Assembly (NCBI RefSeq): GCF_050278625.1
Contig: NZ_JBNNTI010000021.1
Span: forward strand, 1-64,000
From: Viridibacillus sp050278625
GTDB taxonomy: Bacteria > Bacillota > Bacilli > Bacillales_A > Planococcaceae
Direction of reading: 5' to 3'
Length of the DNA: 64,000 nucleotides
Shown here: positions 1 through 8,238 of the stretch, piece after piece
Numbering within the stretch: position 1 is the stretch's first letter
Layout of the letters: each line of letters starts with the position of its first letter
Notes under the pieces: model-generated
Seen by the model: the letters and a program-made list of their open reading frames with translations, nothing else
Told to the model about the DNA's origin: nothing
Databases searched by the model: none
Made by a program: the position numbers and the translations under genes

Positions 1-110
1 TTGTGCGATAAATTGCGCGCTACGTGAACTAAACAGGTTTGGTAGTGTGCCTTCGGGAAAATCGAAGAAATGGCGCCAACCATGCCTTTTAAGCCATCCG
101 AGATAAAACG
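1..110 (-). mobile_element. IS256-family transposase fragment (runs off left edge)
   Basis: The minus-strand reading frame carries a DGLKGM motif followed about 20 residues later by a C-x2-H pattern (TCLVH) and ARN. This matches the region around the second catalytic Asp of IS256/Mutator-type DDE transposases. The upstream half of the transposase is missing: the frame continues directly into comGD sequence with no IS end visible. This is therefore an internal transposase fragment at a recombination junction and not an intact insertion. The family call rests on motif recognition only. Confidence 0.6.
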
Positions 111-263
111 ATTTTCTATTTGTCGATCTAACTGTTTCTTTCCCACACTTATACCTATTGTGCAAATGAACATTGTAATTGCCAAAACAAGTAGCATTTC
201 GATAAGAGTAAAACCCTTCTGATTGTTACTATGACATTTAGTATGAAACGTCAACTTTTCCAT
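108..263 (-). pseudogene. comGD: comGD 5' fragment (pseudopilin), fused in frame to transposase
   Basis: An ATG at 263 opens a frame with a type IV pseudopilin N-terminus, GFTLIEMLLVLAITMF, including the prepilin peptidase site (G before F) and the Glu at +5 of the mature form. It overlaps the 3' end of the upstream comGC fragment, as comGC/comGD do in Bacillus. After about 50 codons the frame passes without a stop into IS256-like transposase sequence, so the rest of ComGD (normally about 140 aa) is absent. The product would not be a working pseudopilin. An intact comG operon may exist elsewhere. Confidence 0.75.
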
Positions 264-417
264 CTGCTATCGTAATTGTTTTCCCTTCACATGTTTTTGA
301 ATCACTTGCTTTTAAATATTCTTTATTTTCTAATTCTGATATCGACGTCGGATATTGTCCTAAATCAATACGATAAGCCTCTACTTGTCCCTGTACCATT
401 TTTACATAGGCATCGAT
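238..417 (-). pseudogene. comGC: comGC 3' fragment (major competence pseudopilin)
   Basis: This frame encodes the ComGC C-terminal region: a helix-like segment VKMVQGQVEAYRIDLGQYP, then a short loop with one Cys and ITIADGKVDV before the stop. It resembles the B. subtilis ComGC C-terminus. The N-terminal prepilin signal and hydrophobic helix are missing; a TAA lies directly upstream in frame and the DNA beyond 418 is unrelated AT-rich sequence. The gene is 5'-truncated and probably dead. Its place before comGD on the same strand is the normal comG order. Confidence 0.7.
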
Positions 418-554
418 TTACAATAAGCTGAAAATTGAAATCCAAAACTTATAAAAAATTTTAGATTCCAAGAAGGTTTTTGGAAAAATTTTAAGAATAA
501 GTATTAATATAGTCAACAAATGAAGAAATTATTTAAATGAAGGAGAAAAATTTT

Positions 555-914
555 ATGAAACGGATAGTAACATTAATAGTAGTTATTATATTTGTAGGAA
601 TAGGAATCTCATATTATGTAAATATAGATAAAAACTATCATACATTAAAAGATTATTATGATTTTCCAGTTCCTAATAGTGCAAAGTTAGGAAATGAAAA
701 TTCCAGTGAAAATACCAATACTAAAAGTTATTTTTGGGATAAATCATCAGGCACTGATGTTCCACTTAGTTATAGATTAATGATTAAAAAAAGTGGCTGG
801 AAACAAGTAGAATTCGAAGGAACTGTTATAACTTATAAAAAAGATGGAAAATTTATAAAGCTCGCTTTTTCAAGAGACTATATTGACATTGTAAAAAATG
901 AAAATAAAAAATAA
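555..914 (+). CDS. small membrane-anchored protein of unknown function
   Basis: I do not recognise the family. The 119-aa product starts with a basic residue and one hydrophobic helix (about residues 4-23), giving an N-in anchor or uncleaved signal with a roughly 95-residue external domain rich in Lys, Asn and aromatics. The upstream ATG at 537 is rejected because an AAGGAG sequence at 540-545 sits 9 nt before the ATG at 555. No partner gene is evident; the secreted protein downstream begins 128 nt later on the same strand. Base composition is very AT-rich. Confidence 0.6.
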   Translation: MKRIVTLIVVIIFVGIGISYYVNIDKNYHTLKDYYDFPVPNSAKLGNENSSENTNTKSYFWDKSSGTDVPLSYRLMIKKSGWKQVEFEGTVITYKKDGKFIKLAFSRDYIDIVKNENKK

Positions 915-1042
915 CCATCTTTTTATATTTTCAAAAATTTGGCAAAATTATACAATATTTAACTAATGCCTCTTTTGATATTTGGTAAAATATAGTATAA
1001 ATTAATTATATCGTTCAAACTAAATAAAAAAGGGGTATTTTA

Positions 1043-1546
1043 ATGAAAAAAATATATTTAATGGGTTCTTTATGTTTGAGTTTCATATTCATTTTAATGT
1101 TTAATGTTGGAAATGTTTCTGCGGAAAAACTAGATAACAATACTAACGCATCTTCTGTTAAAGACGACGTCAATAGTTATACTTTGGCGGAAGTAGAAAA
1201 AATTATAGAAGACTACCTTGAATCTAATGGTAAAAATTTTGATCCTGGTTCCCCTCAATATTCTGATTTTATTTTTGACCAATATTTAAATGGTGCTAAT
1301 CCTGAATTAGCAAATAGAGATGACTATCAAGCTATTGCTGTTTATTTGAGTGAATATCAATACCAGTTATTATTACAGGAAGAAAAATCACCTAGCAATC
1401 TTATTTCTATAGGAAGTAAGTTATATCCTGCTAAATTTGATTTAGGTAAAATCAAAGATTTAACTATAGGAGAATTAAACAAACAAATCTTGGAAGAAGA
1501 AGCTGCCGCTGAAATACTAAATTCTAATATTAAATATAGAAAGTAG
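1043..1546 (+). CDS. secreted protein of unknown function, possibly C-terminally truncated
   Basis: The 167-aa product has a clear Sec signal peptide (basic start, hydrophobic core to about residue 24, likely cleavage after VSA). The mature part is acidic and predicted helical. It resembles the N-terminal region that precedes the amidase domain in some secreted Bacillales proteins, but that domain is absent here. The C-terminus runs into a histidine-kinase remnant (from 1521), so the 3' end may be a recombination scar. An AAAAGGGG-type ribosome binding site precedes the ATG. Function is not assigned. Confidence 0.6.
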   Translation: MKKIYLMGSLCLSFIFILMFNVGNVSAEKLDNNTNASSVKDDVNSYTLAEVEKIIEDYLESNGKNFDPGSPQYSDFIFDQYLNGANPELANRDDYQAIAVYLSEYQYQLLLQEEKSPSNLISIGSKLYPAKFDLGKIKDLTIGELNKQILEEEAAAEILNSNIKYRK

Positions 1547-1718
1547 TGTTATCTCTATCGGTGATAATGGAATTGGTTTTGATATTGATAGCGTTAACTT
1601 AGGGCTAGGATTAAAAATTATAGAGGATATTGCTAGATCACTGAATATAAAATATACTTTAAAATCAAATCAAAATGGAACATTATTTTCTTTCATAGCC
1701 GAAAGATATATAGAGTAA
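1521..1718 (+). pseudogene. histidine kinase C-terminal remnant (HATPase_c)
   Basis: This open frame has no start codon of its own. It contains the ATP-binding signatures DNGIGFD (N/G1 box) and GLGLKII (G2 box) followed by NGTLFSF, the typical end of a NarL-associated (DesK/LiaS-type) sensor kinase. Only the last 65 or so residues remain. It overlaps the end of the preceding secreted-protein gene in another frame, which suggests a deletion joined two unrelated genes here. Confidence 0.75.
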
Positions 1719-1763
1719 ACTATTTACTTAATTAAGCTGGGATAACTAATATATGAACTAAAC

Positions 1764-1809
1764 CCCGTATAGCGGACACATAATAAAGTGGCGCTATACG
1801 GGTTTTTTT
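1764..1809 (+). terminator. intrinsic terminator
   Basis: An 11-bp perfect stem (CCCGTATAGCG paired with CGCTATACGGG) is followed by seven T residues on the plus strand. It lies after the kinase remnant. Confidence 0.85.
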
Positions 1810-2068
1810 CAGCTTAAAATCTCATTATAGGTATTACACTCCGTGGAAAAATGGAAATACATTTACCTAAAGATCACAAAACCTTATACACTTAAGTATA
1901 CAGCATTTTAAAATGCAAGTGATGTAGTATTTACTCCACCAACCACCTTGATTGAATCTTTTAACAAGCTAATAAAAAAATACAGCAGGATATCGGCTCT
2001 GTAACTTAATATCTTAAAGAGACATCTACATAAATATTCGACAATCGCTTTTAGTTAGATTTAATTTT
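1810..2068. other. intergenic, no gene seen
   Basis: AT-rich sequence without a convincing reading frame, RNA structure or repeat. Confidence 0.5.
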
Positions 2069-2725
2069 TCATAGAGTATCTTTTTTAATTGTTAATAAAT
2101 TCAACACCAGTTGTACAGCCATAGCATCGTCTAAATAACCAATTGGAAATGTGTAATCTGGAATAACATCTACTGGTAGTATGAAATATATGAGCGCACT
2201 TCCAATTAAGGCTAGTTCAGCCGGAGTACCCTTCTTTAGGCGGAAATTCTCATACATTCCCTTCAAATTGCTAATAAACGGACCTATACTACCCACCTTC
2301 TGAACCTTCTCCTCAAAGCTATTCAGTATCGTTTCTTTCCCATCCTCTGTTTGTGTATATTGTTCATAATTAGCTAATTTCTTTTCAACACTTGCTATAG
2401 AAAAATTCTTATCATATAAATTAGCAGATTCGAGGAAGGTTTGAATGTTGTCAACTGAAGTATGAATATCTGAATCTAACTTATCCTGCTTCTGTTCAAT
2501 ATCATATCCAGCCGCAGCAAATAACTCTGAAAAGGGGACTCCAAGATGTTTGGAGAATTTTTGTATATGATCAGGCTTTGCTTTCCGTTTACCGTTGATA
2601 ATTCGTGAGATTGTAGCTGGATCAATATCAGTGAGTTCACTAAGTTTCCGCATTGATAATGATCGTTCCTTTAATAAGTCTTTTAACACCAAACCAAAAT
2701 CACTATTTTTTCTTCCTACAGACAT
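2069..2725 (-). CDS. XRE-family regulator with C-terminal DUF1232 membrane domain
   Basis: Residues about 14-66 form a Cro/CI-type helix-turn-helix (SMRKLSELTDIDPATISRII). A linker follows, and residues about 165-215 carry the DUF1232 (YkvA-like) signature LIYFILPVDVIPDY...GYLDDA, likely membrane-associated. This XRE-DUF1232 fusion occurs in Bacillales; its target is unknown to me. It may couple DNA binding to the membrane or cell envelope. The 218-aa length is plausible and the start at GTAGGAAG..ATG is reasonable. It stands alone, with more than 800 bp of non-coding DNA upstream. Confidence 0.8.
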   Translation of the reverse strand: MSVGRKNSDFGLVLKDLLKERSLSMRKLSELTDIDPATISRIINGKRKAKPDHIQKFSKHLGVPFSELFAAAGYDIEQKQDKLDSDIHTSVDNIQTFLESANLYDKNFSIASVEKKLANYEQYTQTEDGKETILNSFEEKVQKVGSIGPFISNLKGMYENFRLKKGTPAELALIGSALIYFILPVDVIPDYTFPIGYLDDAMAVQLVLNLLTIKKDTL

Positions 2726-3549
2726 ATTCTATTTTCCTTTCAGTATAGTTCATGTTCAAAAAGAAGCAATAAAAGAGTCGTGAAGACGAGTTTTCGAATG
2801 TAGAAGCAAGTCTTTGAAAAAGCGACAGCTATTTTTTTAGCAGACTTTTTGAAAATCCTTTATAAATAATCAATGCGATTTGTTACAATTGTAGCATAAA
2901 AAAATGAACAAACTACTCATAAAAATTCTCAGATAACGGTAAGATTGAACTTGATTTTACTTTATGGTAACTATATTCTTTCACTTGATTTTTTTAAACA
3001 GCTGAGAAAAAAACGCTTACCATTTCCCCTATCATACTGCACTTCTATTTCTCCTACAATTTAGAAACTTAATTTGTAAAAGAGTATATGTGATTTTTTA
3101 TCACCATGTATTTCAATCACGAAAACAAAGTTTTTTGAAACTTCACAGCCCTCTTAAACCTACTCTTAATCATTCTTCTATCCTAAAAGAAGTAATATCT
3201 TTTCAAAATGCTCTAAGTTAAACAATTAAGCCAGAACATTCTCTCCTTTTAAAAATTTGTAAAAAATGACAAAACATCAACTCTATAACCACTTATTCCT
3301 TATCCATCAACTATATGAGAGTGACAATAGTGAATAATATCCATCTTTTAATCTATACATTTGCTCCATCAAATATATTTCAAACTTGACGAATTGTCAA
3401 CACCATAATTAGACTGATCCCTTCCCCATTAACAATACGAGAGGGGCAACGGTGCATAAACTTCATCTTGTTCATTTTTTCATAAAAATAAGACATTTTA
3501 TTTCCAATGAAAGTTGGTGATATGTGCCCAAGCTACCAAAAGATGAATT
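2726..3549. other. long intergenic region with no identified gene
   Basis: About 820 bp without a credible coding frame. It holds one strong minus-strand promoter (separate entry) and two diverged direct repeats of about 45 nt near 3299-3345 and 3423-3470, which on the minus strand share the pattern CTCTCRTATWGTTRATGG. No terminator pair or RNA fold was recognised. Confidence 0.5.
3372..3400 (-). promoter_or_regulatory. sigma-A-type promoter without an obvious gene
   Basis: On the minus strand TTGACA is separated by exactly 17 bp from TATATT. The next annotated minus-strand gene starts about 650 bp further on, so it may drive a long leader or a non-coding RNA. The -35 lies inside a TTGAC/GTCAA inverted repeat. 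Confidence 0.5.
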
Positions 3550-4710
3550 TTACATAATTTCACTTTTACTAAACATATATTTTTTTGTACGTATATTTAC
3601 ACTGAATACCAATCCCAGAGCAAGCATATTGGTTAAGAGTGCACTTCCTCCATAACTAAACAGTGGCAAGGCAATTCCAGTAACCGGCATTAACCCGATT
3701 GTCATAGCAATATTTTGAAAAACTTGGAATGATATTAACCCAATAACCCCAGCACAAATATAGTAGCCTAACACATTATTAGAACTTAACCCGATGATCA
3801 TTATTCGATAAAGCAATATAAAATACAATAATATTAATATAGATGCACCAATAAAACCAAATTCTTCACCAATCACTGAAAAGATAAAATCAGTGTGTGC
3901 TTCGGGGATTTTGCCACTTTGCACTTGTATCCCCTGGTTGAACCCACTCCCATACATTTGACCTGATCCAATACCCAGAACGGCTTGTTTTAGTTGATAT
4001 CCATAGCTTAAGGCATACTCATCAGGACTAAGCCAGCCATATATTCTCTCCAATTGATGAGGTTTAATGATTTTTATAAAAATGTCATAAAAATTATTGT
4101 GTAAATAAACAAGAAAGCCGATTAATGCTATAAAACTGGAAACTACGAGTCCAACTATTTTGTAAGCTATTCCAGAAACAAGCATTAAACTAAGAGCTAT
4201 TGCTCCAATGACAAGTGCGGAGCCTAAATCAGGTTGTACCAAAATAAGATAGAACGGAACAATTGATAACAAAAGTACTTTTATGGTAATGGAAATACTA
4301 TGTTTAAATGAAAGCGCTCGATTTGCAAAACGTTTTAATATTACTGATAAAAATAAAATTAGAAACACTTTCATAAACTCAGATGGCTGTAAATCAAAAA
4401 AGCCGAAACTTATCCATCTTGTAGAACCATTTTTAAACGTTCCGAAAAAGTGTACAAGGATTAACAACACAATTCCTACAGAATAAAAAGGCAGTGCCCA
4501 TCTTTCAAGCAATTCAAAGTCGAATAACGCCACTCCCACCAAAACAATTGCACCAATGCTGTACCAAATTACTTGTCTTTTCACATAATAATAAGGATCA
4601 TGCGTTTGATATTGCCCTGATCCACTATAAACAGCAATCAAACTGTATATGAATAAACAGCATAAAGTAATCAGCAATATATAATCCAACTGAATTTCAC
4701 TTCTCTTCAA
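3550..4710 (-). CDS. RodA/FtsW/SpoVE-family (SEDS) peptidoglycan glycosyltransferase, RodA-like
   Basis: A 386-aa polytopic protein with about ten membrane segments and SEDS family motifs: RWI..G.FDLQPSEFMK, VQPDLGSALV (containing the conserved Asp required in RodA) and the C-terminal GIALPLFSYGGSALLTNM. SEDS proteins polymerise lipid II with a class B PBP partner; RodA serves side-wall elongation. The start is taken as the TTG at 4710 because AAAGGTGGGG precedes it at good spacing; an upstream in-frame TTG at 4728 lacks a site. No PBP gene is adjacent. The leader carries an M-box-like riboswitch, which would be unusual for this family. It is probably one of several SEDS paralogues. Confidence 0.88.
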   Translation of the reverse strand: MKRSEIQLDYILLITLCCLFIYSLIAVYSGSGQYQTHDPYYYVKRQVIWYSIGAIVLVGVALFDFELLERWALPFYSVGIVLLILVHFFGTFKNGSTRWISFGFFDLQPSEFMKVFLILFLSVILKRFANRALSFKHSISITIKVLLLSIVPFYLILVQPDLGSALVIGAIALSLMLVSGIAYKIVGLVVSSFIALIGFLVYLHNNFYDIFIKIIKPHQLERIYGWLSPDEYALSYGYQLKQAVLGIGSGQMYGSGFNQGIQVQSGKIPEAHTDFIFSVIGEEFGFIGASILILLYFILLYRIMIIGLSSNNVLGYYICAGVIGLISFQVFQNIAMTIGLMPVTGIALPLFSYGGSALLTNMLALGLVFSVNIRTKKYMFSKSEIM

Positions 4711-4739
4711 ATAATCCCCACCTTTCAAAACCTATAATA

Positions 4740-4917
4740 CATCGTAATGAAACTCTATTTTTTTAATAGAAACATAGGCCGAATAGAATGTTTAAGTGAA
4801 TGATGATTCCAGATTATAAGGAATTTAAATATTTTAACAATTCACTATAAAAGATAGCATCTCTGGACATTATTGGGCATCAACGTATTTCTTTTATAGG
4901 AGCCTCACCTAACAAGA
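4740..4917 (-). ncRNA. M-box (ykoK leader) Mg2+ riboswitch candidate
   Basis: Read on the minus strand, the leader begins with GTTAGGTGAGGCTCCTATA, identical to the hallmark 5' segment of the M-box. ATACG-TG-TGCCCAA and AATGTCCA-AGA-GC follow at the expected spacing. The 3' part is more diverged but keeps a CGGCCTATG segment and a closing GAGTTTCATTACGAT. M-box RNAs sense Mg2+ and normally sit before mgtE or corA transporters. Here the next gene, about 30 nt on, is the rodA-like SEDS gene. Recognition is from memory of the consensus, not a covariance search. Confidence 0.72.
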
Positions 4918-4939
4918 ATCATATTCAAATAACATCCAC

Positions 4940-4969
4940 ATCATATATATTTAAGTAGCGTGGTGTCAA
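4940..4969 (-). promoter_or_regulatory. promoter for the riboswitch-rodA-like transcript
   Basis: On the minus strand TTGACA is followed 18 bp later by TATGAT, about 25 bp before the start of the M-box-like leader. Confidence 0.55.
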
Positions 4970-5165
4970 TGTGAATTACTGTCAATACTCGATAGAATGT
5001 CTACAGAATACGTTGAGTTTAAGTGTGACAATTATTCCTTCATGCTTAGAGACAATAAAATAATAGAACCATCATGTTTTTACAAATTGGTTTCTCGTCA
5101 TCATTTTCCATGATCTCAAGATTATTCTTACTATCAACTATAAAAATGAATGAGTAAAGATAGAT
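4970..5165. other. intergenic, left flank of repeat copy
   Basis: No gene. From about 5095 the sequence GTCATCATTTTCCATGAT... to AATGAATGAGTAAA matches the left flank of other repeat copies near 8155 and 46090. Confidence 0.5.
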
Positions 5166-5357
5166 CAGGTTTTCCGAAGCTTACCGCTTGCTTTTCGCGG
5201 GCGAGCGCCGAGCCGCTTCGTCGCTACGCTCCTGCAGGGTCTCGTCTGTCTCGCTTTTTCCGCAGGAGTCAAGCGGACGCTTCTCCAAACCAATAAAATG
5301 CTTGTACAAAAAGAAAAAGACTGTAGAAAACTCGTTTTTCGAGTCTGTCTACAGTCT
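5166..5357 (-). repeat. GC-rich interspersed repeat, copy 1 (core inverted) plus ACTGTAGA hairpin
   Basis: The GC-rich core (about 5166-5300) reads in minus orientation: CTCCTGCGG..., CTGCAGGAGCGTAGCGACGAAGCGGC, GCCCGCG, bounded by GGTTTTCCGAAGC and GCTTCTCCAAACC inverted ends. The adjacent hairpin AGACTGTAGA...TCTACAGTCT (5318-5357) and the left flank have the same orientation as in the plus-oriented copies at 8.2-8.7 kb. The core is thus inverted relative to its flanks. Frames across it are not believable genes. Confidence 0.8.
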
Positions 5358-5489
5358 GAGCATTGCAAAAATGCAACGCTTTTAACAAAGCAATATAACC
5401 GTAAGAAACTAGCCATTAGTTAGCATTTTTCATCCGAACTATTTCCCGCATAGCTTCAAAAATTTGTATCTAGTATATAACATTTATCA

Positions 5490-5684
5490 TTACTCGATAA
5501 TGTCACATACACGTCCAATTTGACCATCTGTAAGACGGACTTTAATACCATGAGGATGGAATGAAGAATTCGTCAACAAATCCTTAACAACACCTCTTGT
5601 TTTATTGCCTGTTCGTTGATCTTTCTTTAAGATAACATCTACGACAAGTCCAGGCTTTACGTCACTTCGATTTTGTCCGTTCAT
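5490..5684 (-). CDS. ywbE: YwbE family protein (DUF2196)
   Basis: The 64-aa protein begins MNGQNRSDVKPG and contains the conserved core LKKDQRTGNKTRGVVKDLLT...HPHGIKVRL.DGQIGRV. This is close to full-length B. subtilis YwbE, a small conserved protein of unknown biochemical role. A longer frame exists, but AGAAGGGA sits 9 nt before the ATG at 5684, and family members start there. It stands alone between a repeat element and a DUF3784 gene. Confidence 0.88.
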   Translation of the reverse strand: MNGQNRSDVKPGLVVDVILKKDQRTGNKTRGVVKDLLTNSSFHPHGIKVRLTDGQIGRVCDIIE

Positions 5685-5852
5685 TTGATAATTCCCTTCT
5701 CTGCTGCTTTGATGATTCATTTAGTATAGCATAATGATTCTACTGAATGGATAACAAGCAGCTAAAAACAATATAGAGTTTATTACCACAATATATGTAT
5801 TAATTCAGAATTCTGTCTGTGCTTTTTTATCAATATCCTTCATTACTTTCCA

Positions 5853-6170
5853 TCATTTATTTCTAAAGTTAATCTTAATGACAATAAAAATTGAGCTTAC
5901 AAAAATGACTATCGTAAATAGCCATGCAACCCATTCACCAATATACTGTAAGCCGAACGGGAGTGCGATTACAATAACACCTATAAATATCGAAAAAATC
6001 CCCATATCTTTTGCAAGCTTTTCCTTGTCCCCTTTAAATTCAGATTCTTGGAAACCTGCGATTAAGCCAAGCTTTTTCTTTTTCCATATCAACCATCCAC
6101 ATAAGAACATAAGTAAACCCAAAATCAAACATATAAGAACAGCTATTAAAAACTCCGTATTTGAAATCAT
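5853..6170 (-). CDS. DUF3784 family membrane protein
   Basis: A 105-aa protein with three predicted membrane segments (about residues 7-28, 58-74 and 80-99) and the DUF3784-type motif KKLGLIAGF followed by a Lys-rich loop (GDKEKLAKDMG) before the second segment. Members are common small Firmicutes membrane proteins of unknown function. It is monocistronic by position, convergent with no plus-strand gene. Confidence 0.72.
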   Translation of the reverse strand: MISNTEFLIAVLICLILGLLMFLCGWLIWKKKKLGLIAGFQESEFKGDKEKLAKDMGIFSIFIGVIVIALPFGLQYIGEWVAWLFTIVIFVSSIFIVIKINFRNK

Positions 6171-6390
6171 GTATTCAACACCCTCTTATAAATATTTATT
6201 GATTATTGCTTATTTCGACATTTTGTTTATAATAGTCATGAACACACAAAACTGTAACCTTCTTAATAATAGCATTTCATCCTTATTTTGTATATTTATG
6301 CAGATACTTAAAATTGATAGAAAACTTCTATCAATCGACAGAAGTTCTCTGTTACAATACTATTTTAAAAGAATAAAATGTCTGAAATAA
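6171..6390. other. intergenic, short inverted repeat
   Basis: A TATAAT with TTGCTT 17 bp upstream is visible on the plus strand near 6200-6230, without a gene behind it. An inverted repeat AACTTCT...AGAAGTT lies around 6322-6348. No coding frame is supported. Confidence 0.35.
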
Positions 6391-6912
6391 TTATTTCACT
6401 ATATAATGCAATTGGACAAATTGTCCAAAGCGTTTTGTATCAATTAAAGTCAAATTGATTTGTGGATTTTTTTCTCTAAATAATGGAATACCAGAACCCA
6501 ATATATGAGGTGTAACAGTTATAATATACTCGTCAATTAAGTTTTCTTTTATAAAGTCATCCAATATACTTGCTCCACCAACCATCCATATTTTAGCGCC
6601 TTTTTGATCTTTCAATTTTTTCGTAAACGCTACTACATCCTCATTTACAAAATCCACATATTCATTAGACCCTTGGTCAGAAGTCGTAAAGACATAGTTT
6701 TTCTTTTCAGGATATGGGAACGATTCTGCATGTTCGATTACATAGTCATATGTTCTTTTTCCCATAATAGTAGTGTCTATCGTTGCATACATCTCTGAAT
6801 ATCCATTATCCCCTTCCCCTTCTACTTCATATAACCATTGCAAGTCATCATCTTCTTTAGCAATAAATCCATCTAAACTAACACCTATATATAAAATAAC
6901 TTCTCGTGACAT
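6391..6912 (-). CDS. dihydrofolate reductase family protein (RibD C-terminal-like)
   Basis: The 173-aa product matches the YwjB/YyaP-type group: an N-terminal strand with SLDGFIA, then MGKRTYD, the nucleotide-binding KIWMVGGASI and the C-terminal VTPHILGSGIPLF. These are NAD(P)H-binding reductases of the DHFR/RibD fold with generally unknown substrates. It is divergent from the WYL regulator at 7031, which likely controls it. Length and start (AGGAGACAAAAATT-ATG) fit the family. Confidence 0.88.
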   Translation of the reverse strand: MSREVILYIGVSLDGFIAKEDDDLQWLYEVEGEGDNGYSEMYATIDTTIMGKRTYDYVIEHAESFPYPEKKNYVFTTSDQGSNEYVDFVNEDVVAFTKKLKDQKGAKIWMVGGASILDDFIKENLIDEYIITVTPHILGSGIPLFREKNPQINLTLIDTKRFGQFVQLHYIVK

Positions 6913-7030
6913 AATTTTTGTCTCCTTTTATCTTTAGATTGTCCCTAATTGATAAAATCATAAGGTATAAACTATACTAACGATAAAACATGACAAGTAA
7001 TGGCATGTTTAAAAAGAAAAGGTGAAATAA
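6913..7030. promoter_or_regulatory. divergent promoter region between reductase and WYL regulator
   Basis: The 118-bp spacer contains a dyad GTATA-AAC-TATAC (around 6966-6978) and a CATG...CATG pair near 6989-7007. These are candidate operator half-sites for the regulator. Confidence 0.4.
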
Positions 7031-7972
7031 ATGTCAAAAGCAAAACGATTGTTAGATATTCTTATGTTTGCTAATGCAAAAAGAAAGTTTACGGCACAAG
7101 AAATTGCGGATGAATTTAATATTTCCATTCGCACAGTTCATCGGTATATTTTAGATTTGAACGATATGGGCTTACCGATTTATGCTGAACAAGGACGGAA
7201 CGGTGGATATACAGTATTACCTAATAGGCTGCTCCCTCCTATTTTATTTACAGAAGAAGAAGCTGTTTCAATCTTTTTTGCTTTTCAATCTTTAAATTAC
7301 TATCGCAACTTGCCTTTTAATACAGAAATCAACTCCGTTGAACATAAGCTTTTTACTTCACTTCCGAACGATGCCAAAGTAAAAGTAGATAAAATTAGTT
7401 CCTATATCGCTTTTTGGAATCCTAAAAGGACAATTGAAACACCATTATTAAGAGATGTTTTAGACGCTTCTATTAAAAATAAAAATTTACATATTCAATA
7501 TGAATCTAAATCGGGTAATAAAGCAAAGCATGTTCGTCCTATTGGTGTCTATGCCCATGATGGATTATGGTATTTGCCCGCTTATGATTATAGTAAGCAA
7601 AAAATATTACTGTATCGTGTTGATCGTATTCTTTCAATTATTTCAACTGAAAATAATGAAGATGAATTTATGAATTTAGAAGAATGGTTTGGCTCTTATG
7701 AAGTGAAAAATCCAATTCGGCTACACGTTCAATTGAAGATGGAAGGCGTACGCCAATGTAAAAGCGTGCCTAGTTTTGAAGGGCTTGTAGTAACAAACGA
7801 AGATGGTACTGGTTATATCGATTCTTTCATTGACCAAGGGGAGCTTGGCTTTATAACACCACTATTTTTTAGGCTTGGTATTCATGCACGCGTTTTAGAA
7901 CCAAAGGAATTAATAGACGGTATGTGTTCACAAGCTAAAGAAATTTTAGTTATGTATCAAGATGGTAATTAA
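7031..7972 (+). CDS. YafY-type transcriptional regulator (HTH + WYL domain)
   Basis: A 313-aa protein. Residues 1-60 form a winged HTH of the HTH_11/DeoR type (FTAQEIADEFNISIRTVHRYI); residues about 135-205 form a WYL-type ligand-sensing domain (HVRPIGVYAHDGLWYLPAYDY with R.YRVDRI). A C-terminal WCX-like extension follows. WYL regulators sense small ligands or nucleic acids. The divergent layout with the DHFR-like gene suggests local control. The start follows AAAAGGTGAAATAA-ATG. Confidence 0.88.
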   Translation: MSKAKRLLDILMFANAKRKFTAQEIADEFNISIRTVHRYILDLNDMGLPIYAEQGRNGGYTVLPNRLLPPILFTEEEAVSIFFAFQSLNYYRNLPFNTEINSVEHKLFTSLPNDAKVKVDKISSYIAFWNPKRTIETPLLRDVLDASIKNKNLHIQYESKSGNKAKHVRPIGVYAHDGLWYLPAYDYSKQKILLYRVDRILSIISTENNEDEFMNLEEWFGSYEVKNPIRLHVQLKMEGVRQCKSVPSFEGLVVTNEDGTGYIDSFIDQGELGFITPLFFRLGIHARVLEPKELIDGMCSQAKEILVMYQDGN

Positions 7973-8238
7973 GGTATTATTTTTTATTAGTCTTGTCGAT
8001 CTTCCGAAATCTGAATCTGAAATGTTTTTTTATAAGTCTTTTACTTCAACTAATCTGCCTTAGAGCAACAAAATTTTATCCAACACAAATTAAAAGCCAG
8101 GGTTAATGTGCTCTTGCTTCAGATTGAATACAAAACTTGATTTTGGTTTCTAGCCATCATTTTCAATCACCTCAAAATTATTCTTACTTTCAATTATTAA
8201 AATGAATGCGTAAATAGAAAAGTAGAAAGGTCATTTTA
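7973..8238. other. intergenic, left flank of repeat cluster
   Basis: No gene. From about 8155 the sequence matches the AT-rich left flank seen at other repeat copies (CCATCATTTTCAATCACCTCAAAATTATTC). Confidence 0.4.

Noticed and set aside
5165..5416. Overlapping 83- and 65-codon frames on both strands
   Set aside because: They lie wholly in the GC-rich interspersed repeat and its hairpin; similar frames recur in other copies and have no ribosome binding sites.
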